From Solobacterium sp. UBA1761 (GTDB taxonomy: Bacteria; Bacillota_I; Bacilli_A; Erysipelotrichales; Erysipelotrichaceae), in assembly GCA_002315565.1 (NCBI GenBank), contig DCHD01000042.1:1-64000 (forward strand): a stretch of 64,000 bases of DNA. The letters run 5' to 3'. Shown piece by piece: positions 51,334 to 60,004 of the stretch; the first letter of the stretch is position 1; each line of letters begins with the position of its first letter. Both the position numbers and the translations under genes were made by a program. Below the pieces are notes generated by a model. It was not told where the DNA came from, ran no database searches, and worked only from the letters and a program-made list of their open reading frames with translations.

Positions 51334-53201
51334 TGGCATACCGTGAAATAAGAACAACCCGTGCTAATAATGTCTGGGGCACAGTAAAAAGAACATTCTC
51401 CTATATCGGAGAACACAATAAATGGAAGATGATTATTGCGATTATCTGCATTATTCTTTCTTCTTTGACCGGTGTAGCATCTTCATATTTCTTTACACCT
51501 ATCATCAATAACTATATTGTTCCGTATATCGGAGAAGCAAATCCTGATTTAACTGGGTTTGTATGGATGCTGGTGTTTATGGGAAGCATCTATCTTGGTG
51601 GCGTAATCTGTACAACTGTCTATAAGAAACTGATTTCAATCATTTCTACTGGCATGTTGTATGACTTAAGAAAAGACCTGTTCAATAAGATGCAGGATCT
51701 GCCGCTTTCATTCTTTGATAGAAAACCACACGGTCAGATTATGGCCTACTACACAAACGACATCGATACAATGCGTCCAATGGTTGCCGATGCTTTCCCA
51801 ACTCTAGTGAATGCAATGACAACAGTTATCGGCTGTTTTGCGATGATGACCTACCTCAGCTGGAAGTTGATGTTGCTGGTACTGATTTCGGTTGGTATTA
51901 TGGTATGGTTTACAAGTTCTGTTGCCAAGAGTTCAAATAAGTATTTTGCCCTGTTGCAGAAGCAGGTATCCAACATCAATGGTTATGTTGAAGAGATGTT
52001 CTCGGGACAGAAAGTAATCAAGGTATTCAATCACGAGGAAGAAACTCTGGCTGGTTTTAAAAAATACAATGATGAACTTTACATCAACTCCGTAAGAACT
52101 AACCTGGTAAGTTCTATGCTTTTTCCGGTAAATGCCAACCTGGCATATTTCGCTTATGCAGTTGTGGCCGTAGCAGGTGCGAAGTTTTTGATTGAAGGAA
52201 ACATCACGCTTGGTGCACTTACTTCATTTCTGCTCTATGTAAGACAGTTCACCGGTCCGGTATCACAGCTTTCTCAGCAGTTTAACGGTGTCATGATGTC
52301 ACTGGCAGGTGCAGAAAGAGTATTTGGATTAATGGATATGGATCCAGAAATCAATGAAGGTAAAGTTACATTATGCAATGTCCTTGAAGATAAGGAAGAA
52401 CTTATTGAAACTCAAAACAAGACTCACAGGTGGGCATGGAAGATGCCTGATAGAAATCTCGTTGAATTAAAAGGTGATGTAAGACTTAAAGATGTAACCT
52501 TTGCCTATAACGAAAAGAAAACTGTTCTTAAGGATGTATCACTATATGCAAAACCTGGTCAGAAGATTGCCTTTGTCGGATCTACCGGTGCAGGTAAGAC
52601 GACTATCACAAATCTTCTTAACAGGTTCTATGACATCAATGAAGGAACAATAACATTCGATGGAATTGAAATAAAAGATATCCGTAAGGAAGACCTAAGA
52701 AAATCAATCGGTATGGTATTACAGGATACCAATCTCTTCTCAGGTACGGTTATGGAAAATATCCGTTATGGAAGACTCGATGCAACCGATGAAGAATGTA
52801 AGAAAGCAGCAGAATTATGTAACGCATCATCATTCATCGAAAGACTTCCTGAAGGTTATAACACAGTATTAAGTGCCAACGGCTCCAACCTTTCACAGGG
52901 TCAAAGACAGCTATTGAATATCGCAAGATGTGCCGTAGCTGATCCACCGGTAATGGTGCTTGATGAGGCTACCTCATCAATTGATACCCACACTGAAAAA
53001 CTGATTGAGAAAGGTATGGATGAGCTGATGAAAGGAAGAACTACCTTCGTAATTGCTCACAGACTTTCGACAGTCCGTAATGCAAATGCGATAATAGTAC
53101 TTGAACATGGCGAAATCGTTGAACGCGGAGACCACGACGACCTTATCGCCAACAAAGGAAGATATTACCAGTTATATACAGGTAAGGCTGAACTGGATTA
53201 A
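51333..53201 (+). CDS. Heterodimeric ABC exporter, second subunit (canonical site)
   Basis: This 622-residue half transporter has six membrane helices (about 30-330) and a canonical ATPase: Walker A GSTGAGKTT, signature LSQGQRQL, Walker B VMVLDEATSSID with the catalytic Glu, and FVIAHRLSTV with the H-loop His. An insertion of about 30 residues before the ATPase domain (near residues 350-380, with TQNKTHRWAWKMPDRN) is typical of the longer partner of such pairs. It starts at the TAATG overlap with the first subunit. Confidence 0.94.
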   Translation: MAYREIRTTRANNVWGTVKRTFSYIGEHNKWKMIIAIICIILSSLTGVASSYFFTPIINNYIVPYIGEANPDLTGFVWMLVFMGSIYLGGVICTTVYKKLISIISTGMLYDLRKDLFNKMQDLPLSFFDRKPHGQIMAYYTNDIDTMRPMVADAFPTLVNAMTTVIGCFAMMTYLSWKLMLLVLISVGIMVWFTSSVAKSSNKYFALLQKQVSNINGYVEEMFSGQKVIKVFNHEEETLAGFKKYNDELYINSVRTNLVSSMLFPVNANLAYFAYAVVAVAGAKFLIEGNITLGALTSFLLYVRQFTGPVSQLSQQFNGVMMSLAGAERVFGLMDMDPEINEGKVTLCNVLEDKEELIETQNKTHRWAWKMPDRNLVELKGDVRLKDVTFAYNEKKTVLKDVSLYAKPGQKIAFVGSTGAGKTTITNLLNRFYDINEGTITFDGIEIKDIRKEDLRKSIGMVLQDTNLFSGTVMENIRYGRLDATDEECKKAAELCNASSFIERLPEGYNTVLSANGSNLSQGQRQLLNIARCAVADPPVMVLDEATSSIDTHTEKLIEKGMDELMKGRTTFVIAHRLSTVRNANAIIVLEHGEIVERGDHDDLIANKGRYYQLYTGKAELD

Positions 53202-53222
53202 TTATTAAGGGGAGAAAAATTT

Positions 53223-53726
53223 ATGATTGAAACATTAATATCAGCAATCACTCTGATTGCAGGCTGGGTAGTTTATTCCAAGATGGGTATAGAAGGATGG
53301 AAGTCACTTATTCCTTTCTATGGATCATACGTTCTTTTTGAAAAACTTTATGGAGATGGCTGGAAGTTTGTACTTCTGATTATCCCTATCTACGGTATCT
53401 ATGTATGGTTTAAACTTTGGATTGACCTGGCAAAAGAATTCAACCAGGAATCTGTCTATGGCGTAGGCCTTGCGCTTGTATATCCTGTATTTATCTCTAT
53501 TCTGGCATTTGGACCTGCCAAATATAAAGATGGATCATATGCTGACGAAAATGATATCTTGGCAAACGCAGTAAATCAGGTAAAAGACAAGATCAATGGT
53601 AAAGAAACAGAAAATTCATCAGATGTTTATGCCTCTATTAAGAAGCTTGAAAAGCTTCATGAAGACGGACTTATCACTGATGAAGAATATATTGAAAAAA
53701 GAGAAGAACTTCTAAAAAGACTATAA
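53223..53726 (+). CDS. DUF5684-type membrane protein with C-terminal SHOCT motif
   Basis: This 167-residue product has four hydrophobic segments in the first 105 residues (including GWKSLIPFYGSYVLFEKLYG and FVLLIIPIYGIYVWFKLWI, typical of DUF5684), then a charged linker and a C-terminal SHOCT-type helix pair, KKLEKLHEDGLITDEEYIEK. SHOCT motifs mediate oligomer formation in many small membrane proteins. It follows the exporter by 21 bases with AGGGGAGA before its ATG and may be part of the same operon. Its function is unknown. Confidence 0.8.
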   Translation: MIETLISAITLIAGWVVYSKMGIEGWKSLIPFYGSYVLFEKLYGDGWKFVLLIIPIYGIYVWFKLWIDLAKEFNQESVYGVGLALVYPVFISILAFGPAKYKDGSYADENDILANAVNQVKDKINGKETENSSDVYASIKKLEKLHEDGLITDEEYIEKREELLKRL

Positions 53727-53732
53727 AAAAAC

Positions 53733-53765
53733 AAGAACCGGTAATCAATTTACCGGTTCTTTTAA
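53733..53765 (+). terminator. Bidirectional terminator between convergent genes
   Basis: AAGAACCGGTAA (53733-53744) pairs with TTACCGGTTCTT (53750-53761), a 12-bp stem with a 5-base loop and A/T tracts on both sides. It serves the exporter operon and the convergent coiled-coil gene. Confidence 0.88.
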
Positions 53766-53787
53766 CGATTAATTGGTTTAACAGCAG

Positions 53788-54378
53788 TTAGTCTTCTTTT
53801 GGTTCTTCAGTATCTTCGATGATGATCTTTTCGACCTTAGCGTCTTTAACCTCATCTTCTTCTTTTACTTCAAGAACTTTTCTTAACTGTTCCATGCCTT
53901 TTTCAGCAGCAGCAAGCGTAACTTTCTTGCATTTGTTTACACGCGCCTGCACTTCAGGTCTTTGGAAATAGTTATTGATCTGTTCGCTTAATGACTGGAA
54001 GCCTTTAATTACAGTCTGAACTGATTCGCTTTCTACGAACTTATCGAAGTTTTCAGAGATTTCTCTTTCGAAATCTTCAAGTTTTTCTTTTTCAGGCAGG
54101 ATTTCTGAAATCTTCATCTTTGTGAAATCAGAAGCTTCCTGTACCTTAACAATTACTTTATTCAGGAAAGCATTGAGCTGTTCGTCATCCTTTGCTGACT
54201 GAGCTGCTTCAGATACTTTAACTGTAGTCTGTTTGATTACTTCTGCAGTTTTATCAACAAGGGCCTGAACTTTAGCTTTCTTTTCTTCATCCTGGCCTTC
54301 CATTTTCTTTGCTGCGAATTCCTTTACATCGTTAGCGATCTCTTCCATTTTGGCAAGAGTTTCTTCAAGTTTACTCAT
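53788..54378 (-). CDS. Phasin-like/coiled-coil acidic protein, unknown function
   Basis: This 196-residue, highly charged product is almost wholly helical (KLEETLAKMEEIANDVKEF, AEVIKQTTVKVSEAAQSA), with no signal peptide or membrane helix. It ends in an acidic tail (about 175-196). The pattern resembles phasin-like or apolipoprotein-like amphipathic proteins, but no family is certain. A strong ribosome site GGAGG lies 11 bases before the ATG, with a minus-strand TATAAT at 54404-54409. It is a single-gene unit. Confidence 0.7.
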   Translation of the reverse strand: MSKLEETLAKMEEIANDVKEFAAKKMEGQDEEKKAKVQALVDKTAEVIKQTTVKVSEAAQSAKDDEQLNAFLNKVIVKVQEASDFTKMKISEILPEKEKLEDFEREISENFDKFVESESVQTVIKGFQSLSEQINNYFQRPEVQARVNKCKKVTLAAAEKGMEQLRKVLEVKEEDEVKDAKVEKIIIEDTEEPKED

Positions 54379-54452
54379 AATTTAATAAACCTCCTATGAC
54401 TTAATTATACATTGACTGATTATGGTGCTGCTTACATTTATGTAATATGTCC

Positions 54453-54458
54453 TATAAT
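54453..54458 (+). promoter_or_regulatory. -10 element of the lipid-kinase gene, leaderless type
   Basis: TATAAT is followed by GAAAAT and ATG 54465. It lies inside the in-frame extension from ATG 54447, showing that the longer start is unlikely. Confidence 0.55.
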
Positions 54459-54464
54459 GAAAAT

Positions 54465-55340
54465 ATGAAGGTATTAATGATTATTAACCCCAAATCAGGT
54501 AAAGCAAATGCCAGGGCAAAACTGTTAGACGCCCTTAATGTTTTCTCTAAATATGGTCATTCTGTAGAAGTATATGTTACTCAGAAAAGTAAAGATGCAC
54601 AACTCAAGGCCAAAGAAGAAGGATATAAATATGATCTTGTAATTGCCTGTGGCGGAGATGGAACACTGAATGAAGTTACAAATGGTTTAATGTGCAATGA
54701 AATCAAACCGATTATCGGTTACTTCCCTACTGGTACTATGAATGACTTCGGTTCAAACTTCAATCTATCTAGTGACTGGAAAGAAACTGCCGAAAGAATC
54801 TGTACAGGTGAAATACATGAATTTGATGTAGGACTGTTCAATAATGAAAGTTATTTTGATTATGTAGCAGCATTTGGAGCAATGTGCGATGTGCCATATG
54901 TAACTCCTCAGGATATAAAGAATCAGTTAGGTAACTTGGCATATCTTATTGAAGGACTAGGTAGGATTACCGAAATCAAACCTATTAAAGTTAAGGTAAC
55001 CACAAAAGAAAAAACCGAAGAGTTTACTTCAATACTTGGAACAGTATTTTCAGGAAACAGGGTATCAGGTATAGAATTTATCAGCAAGGAAGAAGGAAAA
55101 GTTGATGATGGAATATTCAACTGTGTGATTGTTGAATATCCAGGAAACATCATTGAACAGGACTATCTCTCATTCTTTACTGGCATGCAGTCAAAAGCGT
55201 TCCACTGGTATAAGTCAGATGAAATAACTCTGGAGTTTATGGATGAAGATGTCAAATGGACAATTGATGGTGAAAAAGCCGATTCCAGCAAAACCGTCAA
55301 TATCAGAAACATAAATAGAGCTTTAAGAATCCTAAATTGA
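54465..55340 (+). CDS. Diacylglycerol kinase-family lipid kinase (DgkB/YegS type)
   Basis: This 291-residue enzyme phosphorylates diacylglycerol or a related lipid at the membrane. The N-terminus KVLMIINPKSGKANAR and the nucleotide site VIACGGDGTLNEVTNGL are diagnostic; GYFPTGTMNDFG gives the second conserved block, and TIDGEKAD lies near the end. Starting at 54465 places the family's usual first strand right at the N-terminus. In-frame ATG 54447 overlaps the -10. It recycles diacylglycerol released when lipid head groups are used in envelope polymer synthesis, a known role of DgkB. Confidence 0.9.
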   Translation: MKVLMIINPKSGKANARAKLLDALNVFSKYGHSVEVYVTQKSKDAQLKAKEEGYKYDLVIACGGDGTLNEVTNGLMCNEIKPIIGYFPTGTMNDFGSNFNLSSDWKETAERICTGEIHEFDVGLFNNESYFDYVAAFGAMCDVPYVTPQDIKNQLGNLAYLIEGLGRITEIKPIKVKVTTKEKTEEFTSILGTVFSGNRVSGIEFISKEEGKVDDGIFNCVIVEYPGNIIEQDYLSFFTGMQSKAFHWYKSDEITLEFMDEDVKWTIDGEKADSSKTVNIRNINRALRILN

Positions 55341-55412
55341 AAAAATTTACAGAAAATTAATATTTATGAAAATACTTTCAAATAAAATATTTTCTTTTAT
55401 TTTTCAAGAAAA

Positions 55413-55418
55413 TATAAT
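55413..55418 (+). promoter_or_regulatory. -10 element of gdhA, leaderless type
   Basis: TATAAT is followed by TCTATT and ATG 55425, inside a very AT-rich region. No Shine-Dalgarno sequence is present. Confidence 0.55.
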
Positions 55419-55424
55419 TCTATT

Positions 55425-56750
55425 ATGGAAAACAAATATATTAAAAAAACATATGAAGATTTATGTCAGAAACACGATGGAGAAGTCGAGTTTCTAAATG
55501 CAGCTAAAGAAGTACTTTCAACTTTAGAGATAGTAGTAGATAAAAATCCCGAAATTGAAAAATCAGGAATTATTGAAAAACTGATGGAGCCTGAAGATAT
55601 TGTCAGTTTCGATGTTGAGTGGACCGATGATAAGGGTGAAAATCAGGTCAATAAAGGATACCGAGTAAAATACAATTCCTTAATGGGTCCTTATAAAGGA
55701 GGATTAAGATTCAATCCGCTGGTATCTGTATCTTTACTTAAGTCACTGGCACTTGAACAGACATTCAAGAACACGCTTACTGGTTTACCTATGGGTGGTG
55801 GTAAAGGCGGAAGTGACTTCAATCCTGTTGGTAAGAGTGAGCACGAGATTGAAGTATTCTGTCATGCGTTCATGGAGAAACTTTATCCATATATCGGTGC
55901 ATTCAAAGATGTTCCAGCTGGTGACTTAGGAGTAGGAGCAAGAGAAATCACTTACATGCTTGATGAATATACAAAGTACAAAGATGATATCGGGGCTATT
56001 ACCGGCAAACCTTTAGAAAAAGGCGGCTTACTTGGAAGAACTGAAGCGACCGGTTTTGGTTTATGTTATTTTGCAGAAGAAATGTTTAAGGACCATGGAA
56101 CTTCATTCAAGGGCAAAAGAGTTATCGTATCAGGGTCTGGTAATGTAGGATCTCATGCGACAAAGAAAGCAACTGAACTTGGTGCCATAGTAATCGGTAC
56201 AAGTGATTATACAGGCTATGTGGTTGATGAAAACGGAATTGACTTTGAAGTTCTTAAATTAATTGGTGCAAAACGTCAGACTCTAGAAGAATATCCAAAG
56301 TTAGTACCAACAGCCAAATATTATAAAGGACCTACAGGTTTATTCTCTGTACCATGTGACTATATTCTTCCATGTGCAACTCAGAACGAAATCAATCTTG
56401 AAACAGCAAAGATTATTGTAGCCAATGGCGTAAAAGCTGTATGCGAAGGAGCTAACCTTCCTTGTACACTAGATGCAATTGAATATTTCCTTAAGAATGG
56501 ATTGATGTTCACACCAGCAAAAGCATCAAATGCCGGCGGTGTATCCGCTTCATACTTTGAAATGTGTCAGAATAGAGATAATGTAAATTGGTCATTTGAA
56601 AAGACAGACAGCGAACTTAAGAAGACAATGGTGGGTATCTATCATCACATTGCCGATACAGCAAAAGAATATTGTGAGCCAAACAACCTTCTGCTGGGAG
56701 CCAACGTTTGGGCGTTTAATGAGCTATATAAAACATATCTGAAACATTAG
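55425..56750 (+). CDS. gdhA: Glutamate dehydrogenase (NADP-type)
   Basis: This 441-residue hexameric-type enzyme makes glutamate from 2-oxoglutarate and ammonia. MGPYKGGLRFNP and TGLPMGGGKGGSDFNP carry the substrate-binding and catalytic lysines; FKDVPAGDLGVGAREI holds the catalytic aspartate. The coenzyme motif is VIVSGSGNVGSHATKK; later parts include CEGANLPCT and PAKASNAGGV. The length and GDH-II type features fit NADP-dependent anabolic enzymes. It is a single gene with a probable leaderless promoter and its own terminator. Confidence 0.96.
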   Translation: MENKYIKKTYEDLCQKHDGEVEFLNAAKEVLSTLEIVVDKNPEIEKSGIIEKLMEPEDIVSFDVEWTDDKGENQVNKGYRVKYNSLMGPYKGGLRFNPLVSVSLLKSLALEQTFKNTLTGLPMGGGKGGSDFNPVGKSEHEIEVFCHAFMEKLYPYIGAFKDVPAGDLGVGAREITYMLDEYTKYKDDIGAITGKPLEKGGLLGRTEATGFGLCYFAEEMFKDHGTSFKGKRVIVSGSGNVGSHATKKATELGAIVIGTSDYTGYVVDENGIDFEVLKLIGAKRQTLEEYPKLVPTAKYYKGPTGLFSVPCDYILPCATQNEINLETAKIIVANGVKAVCEGANLPCTLDAIEYFLKNGLMFTPAKASNAGGVSASYFEMCQNRDNVNWSFEKTDSELKKTMVGIYHHIADTAKEYCEPNNLLLGANVWAFNELYKTYLKH

Positions 56751-56774
56751 GACGACAAACAATCGTCCTTTCTT
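56749..56774 (+). terminator. Rho-independent terminator of gdhA
   Basis: AGGACGA (56749-56755) pairs with TCGTCCT (56763-56769) and a T-rich tail follows. The stem starts inside the gdhA stop codon. Confidence 0.8.
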
Positions 56775-56779
56775 ATAGG

Positions 56780-56785
56780 TATAAT
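56780..56785 (+). promoter_or_regulatory. -10 element of the aminotransferase operon
   Basis: TATAAT directly after the gdhA terminator. The leader includes AGAGGAAAG before ATG 56805, a normal ribosome site. Confidence 0.5.
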
Positions 56786-56804
56786 ATTTAAGAGGAAAGA
56801 ACAT

Positions 56805-57971
56805 ATGAAATTTATCAAGAACAACCACATCAATAAAAGATTTGTAGATAACGTTTTTTCAGTAACAACCGTGGAAAAGAAAGATACAAATCCAGATAAG
56901 ATAAACGCAACAGTTGGCGTATTAAAAGATGATAACCACAACATTATTACTTATGATGTTGTAAAGAAAGTTGAAGAACAACTGACCGCCAATCAGAAAA
57001 ATGCATATGCAGGGGGTATTGAAGGTAATCCCACATATCTGGAAGCAGCAAAGAAGTTTGTACTTGAAAACAGAATAAAGAATGTAAAAGCCGTAGCAAC
57101 CGCCGGTGGTACAGGCGCTATATCACTTGCTGTATCGATGTGCATGAATGAAAACGACACCATTCTTATTCCTTCTGTATGCTGGGGAAACTATAAGACC
57201 ATAGCAGAAGAAAACAATCTGAATGTAATGAGTTATGATGTATACGATTTGAACGACATGTTCGAGAAAATCGACAGTGTTGATAGAGTTTTCTTAATGA
57301 TAAACAGCCCATGTGAAAATCCACTGGGACATTCATATTCATATGATGAATGGAAAAAGATAATCGATAAACTTAACAGTTGTGATAAAGAAGCAATCCT
57401 TCTTAATGACACGGCCTATATTGATTATTCATTGACCGATGGATTCAAAGACTATTTTGAACTGTTTAATAACCTTAATGACAATGTCATGGTGTGTATA
57501 GGTGCCAGCATGTCAAAGAGTTTCTCTTTATATGGCTATAGACTTGGCTGTCTCTTTATTACTCAAAATAACAAAGAAGAACTCGATCTTACTGCCAACC
57601 TGTTCGCAAAGCACGCAAGGAGTATCTGGTCTTCATGCAACAACTCTGCAATGAATATCGTAACTGAAGTTGTAAACAACCATCTTGATGAATATAAGAA
57701 AGAACTTGAAGTAAACAGAAACATTCTAAAAGAAAGAATCAGAACAATGAAAGACTGTTTAAATGAAAACGCTATTTCATATTACGATTTCTCCGAAGGT
57801 TTCTTTGTAACGCTTAAAAATGAAGATGATAGCCTGCACCAGAGGCTGATGGATAATCATATCTACACAATCAAAGTCAATAAAGGATTAAGAATTGGCA
57901 TATGTTCGATGAATCTCAAAGAAATAAGAGATTTTACCGAAAGATACAAAGTTATTGTGAATATAAAATAA
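56805..57971 (+). CDS. Pyridoxal-phosphate aminotransferase, aspartate/aromatic (class Ia) type
   Basis: This 388-residue fold-type I enzyme has the cofactor lysine in GASMSKSFSLYGYRLG near residue 235, TAGGTGAISLAVS near 90, NSPCENPLGHSYS near 165 and the phosphate-binding arginine segment YRLGCLF. The layout is that of the AspC/TyrB class. It would supply an amino group to a keto acid. It heads an operon with an ATP-grasp ligase and an NAD-dependent epimerase, so it more likely makes a dedicated amino-acid-type building block than serves general metabolism. Confidence 0.88.
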   Translation: MKFIKNNHINKRFVDNVFSVTTVEKKDTNPDKINATVGVLKDDNHNIITYDVVKKVEEQLTANQKNAYAGGIEGNPTYLEAAKKFVLENRIKNVKAVATAGGTGAISLAVSMCMNENDTILIPSVCWGNYKTIAEENNLNVMSYDVYDLNDMFEKIDSVDRVFLMINSPCENPLGHSYSYDEWKKIIDKLNSCDKEAILLNDTAYIDYSLTDGFKDYFELFNNLNDNVMVCIGASMSKSFSLYGYRLGCLFITQNNKEELDLTANLFAKHARSIWSSCNNSAMNIVTEVVNNHLDEYKKELEVNRNILKERIRTMKDCLNENAISYYDFSEGFFVTLKNEDDSLHQRLMDNHIYTIKVNKGLRIGICSMNLKEIRDFTERYKVIVNIK

Positions 57972-57984
57972 AGAGGATAAGTTG

Positions 57985-59091
57985 ATGAAAAATGTTCTCA
58001 TTCTCGGTGGAACACGTGTCCAGAAAGATGCGATTGATTATCTGGAAAGCCAAAAATATAATGTCCATGTCTGTTCATATCCGAAAGGGAAATGGAACGA
58101 TTCGGAATATGTAAAATACAATGAAATCAATATTTTTGACAAACAGGGTCTGGAAAAATATATACTTGCTAACAGCATTGAAGTAATATATTCCGTTGGA
58201 CTGGATTTTGCTATGCCTGTAGCTTCAGGAATAAGCGAAGCATTGAGTCTTCCGTATTTTGTTAATTGCAAGACAGCCTGGACCTGTAACCACAAAGAAG
58301 AAATGAGAAAAACACTGGATTCAGATTTTGAAGGCAATGTTCAGTATGAAGTATTGAATGAATGTAAAAAAGTTGACATACCTTTCCCCTGCATTGTTAA
58401 ACCAAACGATTCTCAGGGTCAAAGAGGCGTATATAAAGTAGATAATCAGAAAGAACTGGAAGATGTTTTTGAGAAATCAAAAAGTTTCTCTAACAGTAAA
58501 GAAGTAATTGTTGAACAATTTATTGATGGAAAAGAAGTATCTGTCAATGGTTATATGGTAAACGGAAATATCAGATTCTTTATTGTATCCGAAAGAGTAA
58601 CATGGGAAAAATATACAGGCCTTATTCATAAGCATGTAATTGCAGCAGATATAGTAAAACAGGAAACAAAAGAAAAAATAAAAAATATATGTACCAAAGC
58701 CTGTCAAAAACTGGGAATAAACAACGGACCATTCTATGTACAGATGAAAATCGAGAATGAAAAGCCCTACATAATTGAAATAACTCCTCGTCTTGACGGA
58801 TGCCATATGTTCAAGCTTATTGAAAAAGCAGCTGGTATAAATCTTATGAAGCTGTCTTTTGACCATTTATTAAGAAACGACATCTCAGAACTTGATAAAG
58901 AGCATTCAGTATCAGGAAGATATGAACTGGAATTCTTCTGTGAAAAGCCAGACACTGTTTTTAGTGAAAATAATTATATTGTTCCTGATGACTGTATGTA
59001 CAAATGCTTTTACTATAACAACGAAGAAACCATCATAGCCAAGAATGGACTCTATGAAAAGGTTGGCTATTTTATAAAAAAGTATGAATAG
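57985..59091 (+). CDS. ATP-grasp ligase (second copy in the window)
   Basis: This 368-residue ligase is distantly related to the one at 18694. The N-terminal domain opens NVLILGGTRVQKDAIDYL. The ATP-grasp core has FPCIVKPNDSQGQRGVYKV, VIVEQFIDGKEVSVNGYM and YIIEITPRLDGCHMF. I took ATG 57985, with GAGG eight bases before it, over the in-frame TTG at 57982. It lies between an aminotransferase and a sugar-nucleotide epimerase, so it may link an amino acid to an amino sugar or to another acid. Substrates are not identifiable. Confidence 0.88.
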   Translation: MKNVLILGGTRVQKDAIDYLESQKYNVHVCSYPKGKWNDSEYVKYNEINIFDKQGLEKYILANSIEVIYSVGLDFAMPVASGISEALSLPYFVNCKTAWTCNHKEEMRKTLDSDFEGNVQYEVLNECKKVDIPFPCIVKPNDSQGQRGVYKVDNQKELEDVFEKSKSFSNSKEVIVEQFIDGKEVSVNGYMVNGNIRFFIVSERVTWEKYTGLIHKHVIAADIVKQETKEKIKNICTKACQKLGINNGPFYVQMKIENEKPYIIEITPRLDGCHMFKLIEKAAGINLMKLSFDHLLRNDISELDKEHSVSGRYELEFFCEKPDTVFSENNYIVPDDCMYKCFYYNNEETIIAKNGLYEKVGYFIKKYE

Positions 59092-59941
59092 GATTATTGT
59101 TACTGGTGCCAATGGTTATATAGGATCAAGACTGGTTAGATATCTTAAAGATAAAGGCTACGAAACAGTTGCAGTAAGCAGACACGATGATGCCTGTTTT
59201 ATCGGGACAGATTATTCTGCAGATCAGTTGTGTTCGATATTGAAGAAAGATGACATTGTAGTTCATCTGGCAGCGGTCAGAAGCGGAAAAACAGCATCAG
59301 ATTTTAAAGACAACATCGTAATGACAAAGTCAATTCTTGATTCGATGCTGAAAACCAAAGCCAATAGAATGGTTTTCATTTCGTCAATTGCTGTATATTC
59401 GGCATTGAATTCACCATTTAAAGAAGACCAGAGTTTATGTTCGTCTTCTTTGTATGGTGAAAGTAAAATCCAGTGTGAAGATTTATGTAGAACTTATGCA
59501 GAAGAAAATGGAATTAAAGTACAGGTATTGAGATTTCCACCGGTTTATGGACCTTATAGTCCCAACAGAAGAGCACTTGAAACATTTGTTGATCAAGCAA
59601 AAAGCAATAAGACAATAATTTTGACAAAAGAAACAGACGCAAAAAGAGACTTTCTTTATATAGAAGATGCGATTTATGCAATCGAAAAGATAATTGAAAC
59701 AGACCCAGAAAGATATGAAGTATATAACATTTCTAACGGTAACCCCTTAAACAATAGCGAACTCGCTAAAATTATAAACTATGTCTATGAAAACAAAGAA
59801 CCTGTTGTTTATGATGACACAAAACATGAGACAATAACTGACGCGTATATGGATAACTCAAAGATTATAAGTAAAGGAATTTCTGATTTTCATGAACATG
59901 AAGAAGCTTTTAAAGAAATAAGAATAGCCGAAGAGAATTAA
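59084..59941 (+). CDS. NAD-dependent epimerase/dehydratase (extended SDR)
   Basis: This 285-residue sugar-nucleotide enzyme has NAD motif VTGANGYIGSRLV at the N-terminus, FISSIAVYSAL for the active-site serine, the YxxxK pair in SLYGESKIQCE and the family segment VLRFPPVYGPYSPNRR. It resembles UDP-glucose 4-epimerase-type proteins but is shorter than the usual 310-340. The start overlaps the ATP-grasp stop by eight bases, indicating translational coupling. The sugar is unknown. Confidence 0.9.
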   Translation: MNRIIVTGANGYIGSRLVRYLKDKGYETVAVSRHDDACFIGTDYSADQLCSILKKDDIVVHLAAVRSGKTASDFKDNIVMTKSILDSMLKTKANRMVFISSIAVYSALNSPFKEDQSLCSSSLYGESKIQCEDLCRTYAEENGIKVQVLRFPPVYGPYSPNRRALETFVDQAKSNKTIILTKETDAKRDFLYIEDAIYAIEKIIETDPERYEVYNISNGNPLNNSELAKIINYVYENKEPVVYDDTKHETITDAYMDNSKIISKGISDFHEHEEAFKEIRIAEEN

Positions 59942-59991
59942 CTGCCAGCGTTTTTTACTTTCTCAATTTTGTAAGCTTTAATATCAGAATG

Positions 59992-59997
59992 TATAAT
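59992..59997 (+). promoter_or_regulatory. -10 element of the CotH operon, leaderless type
   Basis: TATAAT followed by 7 bases and ATG 60005. TTGTAA at 59968-59973 is a possible -35 (spacer 18). No Shine-Dalgarno sequence is present. Confidence 0.55.
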
Positions 59998-60004
59998 TGA
60001 GTAT

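Noticed and set aside
54447..54464. Upstream start codon of the lipid kinase
   Set aside because: This six-codon extension contains a perfect TATAAT and no ribosome site, and the family's first strand begins at ATG 54465.
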